The notes under the pieces were generated by a model. That model did not search any database, was not told the origin of the DNA, and saw nothing but the letters and a program-made list of their open reading frames with translations. From Ascidia mentula (taxonomy: Eukaryota; Chordata; Ascidiacea; Phlebobranchia; Ascidiidae), in assembly GCA_947561715.1 (NCBI GenBank), contig OX387205.1:4407001-4471000 (forward strand): a DNA stretch of 64,000 nt. Direction: 5' to 3'. Shown piece after piece: positions 48,853 through 61,400 of the stretch. Made by a program: the position numbers and the translations under genes. Numbering within the stretch: position 1 is the stretch's first letter; the number at the start of each line of letters is the position of its first letter.

Positions 48853-50138
48853 TTGAGTTCAGCAGCTTGTCTGCGTTGCTATAACTGTACTTATATTCAA
48901 GATTAAATTTTTTCATGTAAACCGAAATCAAAAACATTTAACAAGACTAGCTCTATTACTATGTGAAGTCTAAACAACGATCATACAGACAGATCAGTTG
49001 ATGTTTAGTCAGTGGAATATATTTCGTCTGACAAGATATCCTCAGTTTCCACAACAGGCATAGACCTAAAACATAAACGTGAAGCGAAGTTAGGAAACGT
49101 AAAGTCGTTCCCACAACTACGTACAAAGGTAAAAAGGTAACCTATGAATGAAGACTAGTTCTATTTTTATTAGATTTGCGTTTGCCATTGTATCCCTCAA
49201 AGACATAAACTTTAAATGGTGTGCCTCTATACACACTGACTAATAGCTAATGTCACGGTCGATAATGATGGAAAAGTTTAGTAGCTGATGTTGCTTGGGG
49301 CTTGTATAAGCGGCCCCTAAAGTAGGGTCCACGAAGCGGTTTTGGGAGGACGCTTTAAGCCTAAGGTCTTCGTGAGATTGTAACATAATATTGTATATGT
49401 AGGTTTATGCGCAATGTTGCTTGAGTCGTGTTGTACTATCACTGAGTCATGTTAATTTATTCTAACAAATCATGAAGAAGGTAATCGTTCGCATAGAATC
49501 TTTCCAGAGTAGTAGTCCGAAGTTGGTCAGGGAGTCGGAAAAATTTCAGACTGCTATGATTTCAAGTTTGAGTATCACTCTCACATACAACAACTACATC
49601 TGTGAATGTTTAAACCAAACTTGCTATTCTTGCGAAGCAGTTATTTTGGGTATATGGTAACGTTATCTATATAGTCTGCCGACATACTTTCGATGTCACA
49701 CAAGTATTAATTTTTAGGCCATATGTCTCGTTTTCGACCTATGTTTGTGTTGAGTTGAAGTCGAAGGCCACTGTGACCCGAACAAACCACAGTGAACAAT
49801 GGCATATTTGCATTGCACTGTACATATTTTGGAACATATTCCTTTTACTTGGGTAAAAGTTGCTGTGTCTTAATATTGTCTCTCGATTTGCATAGGGAAT
49901 AGTTTATTTCTTTCTTATAAGATCTGTCTGCAATTACCATCTTTAAAAGCTGTGGCCAGTGAGTCTTTGTGTTACTTTGTGCACTTGTGTTTATTTGGTA
50001 TCATTAACTCGGGTAACTATGATAGTGAAGGATTACTTTCTTTGCATTCGCATGAGGGTTGTCCTCATTGAAAACATTTTTTAGTTACTAACATTTCACG
50101 AATTTTTAACCTTAGGTGAATTTAGCGTTCAAGCAAAA
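48853..50138. repeat. Upstream flank of receptor 1, duplicated at 57204-58446
   Basis: Near-identical to the flank of receptor 2 across about 1.25 kb, starting at TTTTTGAGTTCAGCAGC in both. It contains candidate promoter sequence for receptor 1. The open stretch 49472-49660 has a counterpart broken by a stop in the other copy, so I do not call it a gene. Confidence 0.85.
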
Positions 50139-53100
50139 ATGTCAATAGCAGTGAACATTTGTGTGATGATCTGGACATGTATTTTGTTGATTTCTCAAGA
50201 ATTCGGCTGTAAGTGTTTTACCCAACTTTTTGATTCAAGAAATGTACAAGTTCATTGTGAGCAAGGCATTTATTGTCCCAATGTAGGTTCCTCATCGAAA
50301 CCATGCAAAGGTCGTTATTTTTTAATGTCTAATGACAAACGAACTTGGAAAGATGCGAAGAATCGATGTATTGAGCTTGGTGGAAACCTTGCGAGCATTC
50401 CTGATGCCGAAACACAAAACAGACTTATTGATCTTGCAAACAACAAAAATAGAATGCGTAAGAAGCCCATTTGTACTAATTTAAAACTGTTTGGATATTT
50501 TTTTTCCATAAAAAGTATCACGTCATTTAGAAACGGAAAGCAAGTAATTCTTTTTTGGTTTTCTAGCATGGTATTTAGGTGGTAGACGTTTTGGATACAA
50601 ATTTACGTGGCCAGACGGAGTTGTTTTTTACCAGCAGAGCGTAACAGGTTTTTTGTTTCGTAAATCTTTTCATGAATTATAGGCTAACCCAAGTGGGCAA
50701 AGAACTGATAGACAACAATCATAACTATACTAGTCAAAAATATCCTCAGAAAACATATCGTTCGTTTCTTACGATTCAAGGTTATGGTTTGAATGGTTCG
50801 CCAATAATGTCATGGACCAGTAAAGAATACACAGCTTGGTTATATAACTCATTTCACGGAACTGGTGAATGTGTTCGGCTTGACACTTCTTTCAAGTGGG
50901 GGTGGTATACTGATGATTGCAACATAAAAATCAACTATATTTGTGAATTTAAAGGTGGGTTTAATAATATTTTACTACTTAAACGACAGAAATGTTTCTG
51001 TTTGCAGATCGGTCACGAAAAATTTTATTTTCTCAAACAAGTTACTCTACAATTGTCGGTGAAAAAATTAGCATTAAGGGAAAGATAACTGGACTTCACA
51101 CAGAACCTCTTAATATCAAAGCAAATTACGATTCGTACCAATGGACAAATTTAGCAACCAACTACAAGGGTGTGGACTTTTGTTATGATATCCAGGATGT
51201 CAGTCCTTCTCATTTTGGAAACATTACAGTTCAAGCCATTGGAGTCGAATCAAAATGCAAAATTTCCAAAAGCACTCTTTTGAATGAAGGTAACAATAAC
51301 AAGTTTGAATAATGAAGGTCGGGTTCCAATACTTTAACATTCATTTATATGTACGCAGTAAAGATTGAGATTGGCAGAAACAAAATAATTGCAAAAAACT
51401 ATGGAAATCATGAATCCGTGAGTTGCTCTTCATTAGAAAATAAGCCCACCCCAATAACATGGATAAGGTATAAAATGTTTGTTGATGTGATTACAACTGT
51501 GGAAACAGTTTTTTACAACGCACAGCCATATAAATCACGTTTTCTTCGGAACTCCACTACATTTTAGTAACGTTTGTCAATGCCGTGTTTAGATTCTATT
51601 TTTCACACTGCAGTTAGAGATATTTGCTATTATTAGCGATGTACATGTAGCCCATTTGGGTAAACCAGCCCCTAATCGTCACTACTCAAATGTATAATCC
51701 TTAAAAGTTATTTTAGTCATTAGAATGTTTGTCCAGAAAACTAATACGTTTTAAAAAGTAAATGCAAGAAGTCAAATTTTCATAAAGAAATGTGATAATA
51801 AGTCACTACTATCACGCAGAAACGACGCAATGGTTACCAATAAAAGTGGTTCCAACATTTACCAATCGGTCAGCTCCTCCCACAGTTCATCCACTCTTCA
51901 CATAACTGTAAATGATGTGAGTGAATCGGGGAATTATACTTGCATGGGAACAAACGGTATCGGATCCAAACTGAAAATGCAAGTGTTTGGTAAGTCAATA
52001 TTTGTGTTTCCAAATTCTTTAAGTTGTAACTCAACAATGACGTTTTCGGTCGCATACAGACGTGTAGATAGCCATGCATTTGACAAAAATCAATGTTAAA
52101 AACAACCCTTTCGTCTGCCACTGCAGTGATTTTGTCAGTGTTATGACATGTTCTAAGGGGGGCGATCGTCCCAAAATTTCTTCTTTTTTTGCAGTGGCTC
52201 CAAATATATCCTTGAGCAACACAACAATTGTTGCTGAACACGGCCAACAAATCCACGTTGACTGTGTTTCGTTCGGATTTCCCAAACCAACTGTATCGTG
52301 GACGAGGTGCGGGAACAGTTTTAATTGCTCTGTATAACATTACGCATTATAAACAATTAAATCAATTGATGCTTTGAAATGAATTTTTTTTTCAACTTCT
52401 TCTCACTCTTTGGCAACCTTTTGGAAATGTGAAACTTGTGCAGAAACGAAAAATGTATTGAAGCATTAACGATTTTCCAATTTATGGGAAAAACTTGGAA
52501 ATACAAGAGTCAAGTCCATTTGTTGCTAAGTGGTAGTGACGTCACGGAATCTGGGAATTATAAATGCGTTGCAGAAAATATGTACGGAAAGGTCACTAAA
52601 AAGTTAATTGTGTATGGTAAGATGTATTTAAAATATAGTCCCGGAAATAGCCGCAAGAAAAAATACATTTTCAATTAAAATCACCTTGTTTTAGCTAAAG
52701 TGAACATCACATTGTCACGAAGAAATTTGGACTTGGAACATTGGGAGAATGTTGCGGTTGATTGCACTTCGTATGGAAATCCCAGGCCTGTGGTTAACTG
52801 GTACAGGTAAGATGTTGTAACTTTTTAACAGGAAATGCTTATAGGTAAGATGAAAAACTTGGCAGAAGGGTTTCTGCATTACACACTAATATTTGTAAAG
52901 CTAAGGTAATATCTTGCTCTTTATTGTTTTATAGGCAAGGAAATTTGATAACAAGCTTTGCATATTCGGTCTCGGTTTCCCAGCAAAAATTATCACAAGG
53001 TCGATACCACGTAACGAAACGACTTCACTTAACAAAAGTTGATGCAGCTTATGGTGGAGTTTACCAATGTTGGGCACAAAACCGCAAGGACTCAAAACTG

Positions 53101-56100
53101 CTGTCTCTAACCAGAAACGAAGTCACTCTGAAAGGTAGTAGTGGCCATAAACTGTTTAAGTCCCAACTAAATTGTTAGATGTATTTAGTTCGTCCAAACA
53201 TAACACTTTCTGCGCCAGAAATTATTGCGGAAAAGTTTTATCGGCAATACGTTGATTGTGTCTCTTATGGGTTTCCGAAACCTAACGTTACATGGAAGAG
53301 GCAAACACTTGATTTAGCATCAGTTTAACAAAACCGTAACTTTGATTTTGAATTTTAGAAACAAATTTGTCATCGGAGCTACAACTTCTAACATCTACAC
53401 GAGTATTGTAAATAACACGGAGTTTTCGCAAACAGCTCGATTGATTTTTATGATTGATAATGTCGCGGATTCAGGAACTTACGTTTGTCAGTCAACAAAC
53501 AATCATATTGACAAGGTGAAAAAGGCTTTTATTATCAGAGGTATACAACTGTAATGATTCGAATTTATTGCTGTCATTTAACCAATACATCTACAGTACC
53601 AGCAAATATATCGGTTATTCAAACTAGCAAAGTTGTTAGTATTCCAGAAACGTTTACAATTGGTTGTGAATCTTTTGGTTTTCCATTACCGACAACATAT
53701 TGGATACGGTAAAGTGATTGGCAAAATGATAAACTTGTTTGGCACTACTCCGTATATTCATGAAATCAACTGTACGCTGTGTCCATAGAAATGACCTTGC
53801 CGTAAACTACACTACTAACATATCCTCCGTTTGCCAAAAACGTACAACCGTCGGCGAATTTAAATCCATATCCTCGTTAAACTTCAATATTACCGACATA
53901 GAAGATGCTGGAAGTTATCACTGCAAAGCCTCTAATATTCCTGGTTTGAAAATGGCCTCAGAAACCTTTACACTTCTTGGTGAGTTTTTGAGTTTAATTT
54001 TTGGGGAGTATGAAAACTTGTACTTTTAGTCACACCCAACATTTCCTTGTCATCAAGTAACGTCACAATAGCAGAGGGAGAATCTGCAAACGTAACTTGT
54101 ACTTCATTCGGATATTACAGCCCAGTAGTGTACTGGACAAGGTGAGGGATAAAGTTTAACATTTTCGCAGAAAGCATATGTCATGTAAAATCAAATTTTC
54201 CTTTTAGTTTTTCCAAAAACGTATCGACTAACTCGTCCAATCGAATAAACTTTAAAACCATGGGAGTCAGCAAATTTAAGACGGAAAGTACACTAAATAT
54301 TCAAAGTTCTGATGTCAGCGATTCTGGTACTTTTGTTTGCCACGCAACATCTAGTTACGAAAGTTTCAACTTTTCCGTAACGTCCCTACAACAGACCCAA
54401 GGTATGACGGAATTGTGTTGGTGTTTTGCAGAAGATGCTTCACGCCTTTTCTACTGGTATTTTAGCTTCTTTGCATATTAACACAATTTTTTAAGGTTAT
54501 TTAGTTGAAAGAAATGGTTTTTACCCCCATTTGATCCGTTTAGGTGTCAACGAATTTGTGTCAAAATGGTTGATTCCCACAGTTATTGGATTGTCTGTTT
54601 TGATTATTTTACTCATATCTGTAGGTGTGGTAATCAAGTGGAGGTAAACCTTCTTTTCTTTGTTAAATCAAAAAAATGTTGTCCCATTTTAATTATTTGA
54701 TGTTTAGGGAAAAAATATGTGCAACTATTTACAAACGAAAAAAAAACGCATCAGAAACTTCGTCAGAATTTAAATTGAATAAAGGAGTGAGCTGGAAGTA
54801 CTCCCCAGGTATTCGGAAGATAAGACTTTTTAGGAATAAATCCGTTTCAAAAAAAGTTTACATTATAACTATTAGAGGATGGGCCTGATGACACTTATAA
54901 CACACGGATACGTAAGTTTTACTTGAGTGAATTTTACACGAAGAGCGCAGATAATTCACACAAAGCAATCAAATCACAATATCAGGTACGTGTATAACTT
55001 CTGCCATTTATGTTGCCAAAATATTCATTTAGTATTTGTTGTTTTGTGCACATAGAGTCATAGATTGTTGATACACAAATTATGTGGTATAATCCTTGCA
55101 GAAAATCAAAAGACAATCAAGAAATGCTTTCAGCATTGAAAAAGCAAAAAACAACCCATGTCGAAATCGTTACAAGAATATTTTACCATGTAAGTTGTTG
55201 TTCATTGCACAACGCAAGGTTGGTTGACAGATTCACAAACAATTTCTTGTCATAGGAACTCTAATAACGGATTTACTCGTGTTTTAGACAATGAAATGTT
55301 TTATTTATTCAAGACATATCTGCAAAAACTTGTGCCATCATCAGTTGAAAGGGGAGTGGTTGGTCTTTCTCCATAGTGATTTAAGCTGACCTGACTGATG
55401 CCAGACTGATGATGATGGCATAAGTTTTAGCAACAATTTCTTAAACAAATAAAACATGTGAATGCTTATAGCACTATGGGGAACTCTGTTTATTCTCAGA
55501 GTTACTTGTTGGAAAAACAAATGGTTTCCTTCCTCACATTCAATACTTCATTTTTCATATTTTGTCAAATAAATTAACTTATATGCAAACAGTACGAGGT
55601 AAATTGTCCCTGAAGGGTATTAAAAATTTTTCTGCATGATAATCTTGTCAAAAATACATAACATTTACACCAAATATTTCCGCAGACGATTACAACAGAG
55701 TGCTCCTTCGTGGACTTGAGGGCGATGAAAACAACTACATTAACGCATCATATGTAGAGGTTCGTCACCGTGCTGAATGCAGTGGAAAATAAACTGTTAA
55801 CGTTTCTAATTAGGGTTTTAAACAACCAAACAAATGGATTGCAACCCAAGGCCCCATCGATACAACTGTAAATGATTTCTGGACGATGGTTTGGCTACAA
55901 AAAGTCAGAGTAATTGTAATGCTCACAAATCCAGACCAAAATAAAAAAGTGAGTGTTTTATTATTAATTTAGATGCGTATTATTCAACGCTTTGCACTGT
56001 TTAGACAAGGTGTGCTCTTTACTGGCCCCAGAGCTTCGCCCCCTTTAAACTTTACGGCTGTGTTAACGTGAAACTGCTTAAAGTCCTGAACAAACATGGT

Positions 56101-56822
56101 TTCATTGTTAGGAAAATGGCAATCGAAGAAGCAAACACCTTATATGTTTCGGTATACTAGGCCTTAATAGAATCTCATCGTTGTTTTGTTATATCGCTTT
56201 GCATCCAGGAACAGCGAGTTGTGACTCACTACCAATTTCTTGCTTGGCCCGGTTGTGGAGTTCCACAAACAACAACTGACTTTCTCACATTCACAAACCA
56301 AGTTCAGAAGGAAATGGATCGGGTGAATCGAACTTTGCGAACTCAGGTTCCCACTGTGGTCCATTGTAGGTAAAAATAGTGATTGTATACATTGGTAAAC
56401 TCAGTGACTGCGAAATAACCTTCAGGTATGTTTATCAAGCGGAGGAACCGGCAGAACTGGAACTTTTATTGGTTTTGTTTATTTGTTGGAGGAATTAAAT
56501 CAAACTGGCTCAGTTGATGCTTTCAAGGCCGTTTGTCACCTGAGAGAGCAAAGAATGGAAATGGTGCAAAATGCGGTAAATGCGTTTCTTTTTCCCCGAG
56601 TTATTTTAACTTGTGTTAACTTTATTTGTTACATTTATCTAGGAGCAATACATACTCATGCACAACTTGATTGCACAAAGTGTTGAATGTTGCGAAACCC
56701 GAACAAATATTTCTGGACTGAATGAAAACGTTGAGCAACTTAAATGGTTTGTGACCTGCATACAAAAAACTGATTAGCATAAAATGTAAATCAGGTACTC
56801 GCAGTTCACCTTCTTCAAGTGA
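50139..56822 (+). CDS. Receptor 1: C-type lectin, seven Ig domains, TM, tyrosine phosphatase
   Basis: About 28 exons with agreeing phases give roughly 1,290 residues. Exon 1 (50139-50457): signal peptide and start of a C-type lectin domain, finished by 50567-50647 (WYLGG, WPDG) and 50694-50954 (ECVRL, YICEF). Ig-like domains: one in 51008-51289, then six two-exon domains from 51359 to 54401, all with phase 1-2-1 borders. The TM exon is 54544-54643. The cytoplasmic phosphatase runs from 55102 to about 56746 with NRYKNILPYDYNRV, NYINASYVEGF, TRCALYWP, and the signature HCSGGTGRTGTF formed across a splice at 56369/56440. The WPD loop reads WPGCGVP, so the general-acid Asp is Gly and normal catalysis should be lost or very weak. 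There is only one phosphatase domain. One intron begins with GC (53301). The last exon and stop are uncertain: 56777 by read-through, 56822 or 56907 by splicing. Confidence 0.88.
55294..55458. repeat. Foldback element in phosphatase intron
   Basis: Imperfect inverted arms of about 50 bp (55294-55345 and 55405-55458), centred on GCCATCATCAGT and its complement, lie in the receptor 1 intron between 55189 and 55686. It is probably a small non-autonomous element; no target-site duplication is clear. Confidence 0.6.
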
Positions 56823-57203
56823 CGTCATCAACGAGATATACAGCTCTGCTAAGTTGTCTGATGACGTCATTGCTTCAACAAAGCCGTCAAAAAGTTCAAC
56901 TCTTTAATATTCGGATTGTTCCTCTACGTTGGGGTTTTCAGTTTTAAATCCGCGTCCAGGGCAATTGCATAAATGTCATTTTAAACAACATCCGAATTCA
57001 GCTTAAAATTAACATTTCGTAATTGTGACACCCGCGACTCGACGAGACGCCGTAAGAAATGTGACCAAATTTGGGTCTAAAGGTTGATGACATTAATACG
57101 CCTGGGATTGTACTTTCAAAAAATATTATAATTTAATGACGCAAATCACCTATTCCATGTCATGCAAAACATCCTTTTGTGCTTTGTGTTTCTTTGTTGA
57201 CTT
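56823..57203. other. Receptor 1 3' flank
   Basis: Contains an open serine-rich stretch to 56907 that could be an alternative C-terminal tail (SSPSSSDVINEIYSS). No other feature was seen before the duplicated flank begins at about 57204. Confidence 0.4.
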
Positions 57204-58446
57204 TTTGAGTTCAGCAGCTTGTCTGCGTTGCTATAACTGTACTTATATTCAAGATTACATTTTTTCATCTCAACCGAAATCAAAAACATTTAACAAGACT
57301 AGCTCTATTACTATGTGAAGTCTAAACAACGATCATACAGACATATCAGTTGATGTTTAGTCAGTGGAATTTATTTCGTCTGACAAGATATCCTCAGTTT
57401 CCACAACAGGTATAGACCTAAAACATAAACATGAAGCGAAGTTAGGAAACGCAAAGTCGTTCCCACAACTACGTACAAAGGTAAAAAGGTTAAAACCTAT
57501 GAATGAAGACTAGTTCTATTTTTATTAGATTTGCGTTTGCCATTGTATCCCTTAAAGACATAAACTCTAAATGTTGTGACTCTATACACACTGACTAATA
57601 GCTAATGTCACGGTCGATAATGATGGAAAAGTTTAGTAGCTGATGTTGCTTGGGGCTTGTATAAGCGGCCCCTAAATTAGGGTCCACGAAGCGGTTTTGG
57701 AGAGGACACTTTAAGCCTAAGGTCTTTGTAAGATTGTAACATAATATTGTATATGTAGGTTTATGCGTAACTTGAGTCGTGTTGTACTATCACTGAGTCA
57801 TGTTAATTTATTCTAACAAAGCATGAAGAAGGTAATCGTTCGCATAAAATCTTTCCAGAGTAGCAGACCGAAGATGGACAGGGAGTAGGAAAAATTTCAG
57901 ACTGCTATGATTTCAAGTTTGAGTATCACTCTCACATACAACAACTACATCTGTGAATGTTTAAACCAAACTTGCTATTCTTGCGAAGCAGTTTTTTTAG
58001 GTATATGGTAACGTTATCTATATAGTCTGCCGACATACTTTCGATGTCACACAAGTATTAATTTTTAGGCCAACCAGCCATATGTCTCTTTTTCGACCTA
58101 TGTTTGTGTTGAGTTGAAGTCGAAGGCCACTGTGACCCGAACAAACCACAGTGAACAATAGCATATTTGCATTGTGTCTTAATATTGTCTCTCGATTTGC
58201 ATAGGGAATAGTTTACTTCTTTCTTATAAGATCTGTCTGCAATTACCATCTTTAAAAGCTGTGGCCAGTGAGTCTTTGTGTTACTTTGTGCACTTGTGTT
58301 TATTTGGTATCATTAACTCGGGTAACTATGAAAGTGAAGGATTACTTTCTTTGCATTCGCATGAAGGTTGTCCTCAATGAAAATATTTTTAGTTACTAAC
58401 ATTTCACGAATTTTTAACCTTAGATGAATTTAGTATTCCAGTAAAA
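57204..58446. repeat. Upstream flank of receptor 2, copy of 48853-50138
   Basis: Second copy of the duplicated flank, with a few small deletions relative to the first (for example around 58160). It marks the left end of the duplication unit. Confidence 0.85.
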
Positions 58447-61400
58447 ATGTCAATAGTAGTGAACAATTGTGTGATGATCTGGATATGTATTTTGTTGATT
58501 TCTCAAGAGTTCGGCTGTAAGTGTTTTACCCAACTTTTTGATTCAAGAAATGTACAAGTTCATTGTGAGCAAGGCATTTATCGTCCCAATGTAGGTTCCT
58601 CATCGAAACCATGCAAAGGTCGTTATTTTTTAATGTCTAATGACAAACGAACTTGGAAAGATGCGAAGAATCGATGTATTGAGCTTGGTGGAAACCTTGC
58701 GAGCATTCCTGATGCCGAAACACAAAACAGACTTATTGATCTTGTAAACAACAAAAATAGAATGCGTAAGAAGCCCATTTGTACTAATTTAAAACTGTTT
58801 GGATATTTTTTTTCCTACAAAAAGTATCACGTCATTCAGAAACGGAAAGCAAGTAATTCTTTTTTGGTTTTCTAGCATTGTATGTAGGTGGTAGACTTTT
58901 TGGATACAAATTTACGTGGCCAGACGGAGTTGTTTTTTACCAGCAGAGCGTAACAGGTTTGTTGTTTCGTAAATCTTTTCATGAATTATAGGCTAACCCA
59001 AGTGGGCAAAGAACAGATAGACAACAATCATAACTATACTAGTCAAAAATATCCTTAGAAAACATGTCGTTCGTTTCTTTCGATTCAAGGTTATGATTTG
59101 AATGGTTCGCCAATAATGTCATGGACCGGTAAAGAATATACAGCTTGGTTATTTAACTCATTTCACGGAATTGGTGAATGTGTTAGGCTTGAAAGTTCTT
59201 TTATGTGGGGGTGGTATGCTGGTGATTGCAACAAAAAAATCAACTATATTTGTGAATTTAAAGGTGGGTTTAATAATATTTTACTACTTAAACGACAGAA
59301 GTGTTTCTGTTTGCAGATCGGTCACGAAAAATTTTATTTTCTCAAACAAGTTACTCTACAATTGTCGGTGAAAAAATTAGCATTAAGGGAAAGATAACTG
59401 GACTTCATACAGAACCTCTTAATATCAAAGCAAATTACGATTCGTACCAATGGACAAATTTAGCAACTAACTACAAGGGGGTGGACTTTTGTTATGATAT
59501 CCAGGATGTCAGTCCTTCTCATTTTGGAAACATTACAGTTCAAGCCATTGGAGTCGAATCAAAATGCAAAATTTCTAAAAGCACTGTTTTAAATGAAGGT
59601 AACAATAACAAGTTTGAATAATGAAGGTCGGGTTCCAATACTTTAACATTCATTTATATGTACGCAGTAAAGATTGTGATTGGCAGAAACAAAATAATTG
59701 CAAAAAACCATGGAAATCATGAATCCGTGAGTTGCTCTTCATCAGAAAATAAGCCTACCCCAATAACATGGATAAGGTATAAAATGTTTGTTGATACATG
59801 TGATTACAACTGTGGAAAAAGTTTTTTTACACCGCACAGCCATATAAATCACGTTTTCTTCGGAACTCCACTACATTTTAGTAACGTTTGTCAATGCCGT
59901 GTTTAGATTCTATTTTTCACACTGCAGTTAGAGATATTTGCTATTATTAGCGATGTACATGTAGCCCATTTGGGTAAACCAGCCCCTAATCGTCACTACT
60001 CAAATGTATAATCCTTAAAAGTTATTTTAGTCATTAGAATGTTCGTCCAGAAAACTAATACGTTTTAAAAAGTAAATGCAAGAAGTCAAATTTTCATGAA
60101 GAAATGTGATAATAAGTCACTACTATCACGCAGAAACGACGCAATGGTTACCAATAAAAGTGGTTCCAACATTTACCAATCGGTCAGCTCCTCCCACAGT
60201 TCATCCACTCTTCACATAACTGTAAATGATGTGAGTGAATCGGGGAATTACACTTGCATGGGAACAAATGGTATCGGATCCAAACTGAAAATGTCTTTGC
60301 AAGTGTTTGGTAAGTCAAAATTTGTGTTTCCAAATTCTTTAAATTGTAACTCAACAATGACGTTTTCGGTCGCATAGAGACGTATAGATAGCCATGCATG
60401 TGGCAGACATAGCACGCACACTATAGTCTACAACAAAAATGAATGTTAAAAATACGACGCTGCGACGACGCATGCACACTAGTACGATCGTACGCTACAC
60501 AAGTGCTTCGGTGTGTTTTATATGTAGTTCCAGTAACGTTAAAAGTTCGCTTGCAAACCTACTTCGAAGCATCTTGTTTATAGAGAAATAATTGATAAAG
60601 CTCCAAAACCACAATGTTGATGCATTCAAAATATATTCACCTTTTCAAAACACATGATCAACAACATGAAACAATTGTAAATAGTTTGCTGCTATTATTT
60701 GACCAAAAATTAATTTGTTGGTTTTTGAATATGGGTCATTACAAAATTAAGAGATATGACTTAACTTCTCTCACACAGAGAACATACTTTATGTGAAAAA
60801 CAAGCCAAATTCCAGACTATTAAGTGGGTCACTTCATTGTCAACTGCTTGAAAATATATTCTTTTGTTTTTTCTCTTCTTGCTTACGACATACGACGGAG
60901 TAGAACAAAATTCTGCTCGATCGTAGCGTCGTGAGATCGACTTCTTTCGTCTTAAGCGGCGCCACAGACCGCTTCTCCGACAGCGCTCCGACGCAGTGGC
61001 CATACAACTGCACCGACGGCCCTTACGACGCGCTTACGAGGGCAGTGGGCATCAGCCTTTACACAGCAAAATTTCTTCTTTTTTTGCAGTGGCTCCAAAC
61101 ATATCTTTGAGCAACACAACAATTGTTGCTGAACACGGCCAACAAATCCACGTTGACTGTGTTTCGTTCGGATTTCCCAAACCAACCGTATCGTGGACGA
61201 GGTTCGTGCACCGTTTTAATTGCTCTGTGTAACATTACGCATTATAGACAATTAAATCTATTGATGCTTTGAAATGAATTTTTTTCAACTTCTTCTTACT
61301 TTTTGGCAACCTTTTGGAAATGTGAAACTTGTGCAGAAACGAAAAAATTATTAAAGCACTAACGATTTTCCAATTTATGGGAAAATATTGGAAATACAAG

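Noticed and set aside
49472-49660. Small ORF upstream of receptor 1
   Set aside because: Its counterpart near 57823 has an in-frame stop, so there is no sign of coding conservation.
50678-50693. TATAG at 50682 as the acceptor of the third lectin exon
   Set aside because: It would give an immediate stop; the next AG at 50693 keeps the frame in receptor 1.
51870-52340. Long minus-strand ORF opposite receptor 1 Ig exons
   Set aside because: It crosses exon-intron borders of the sense gene and is disrupted in the copy at 60184-60399, as expected for a shadow frame.
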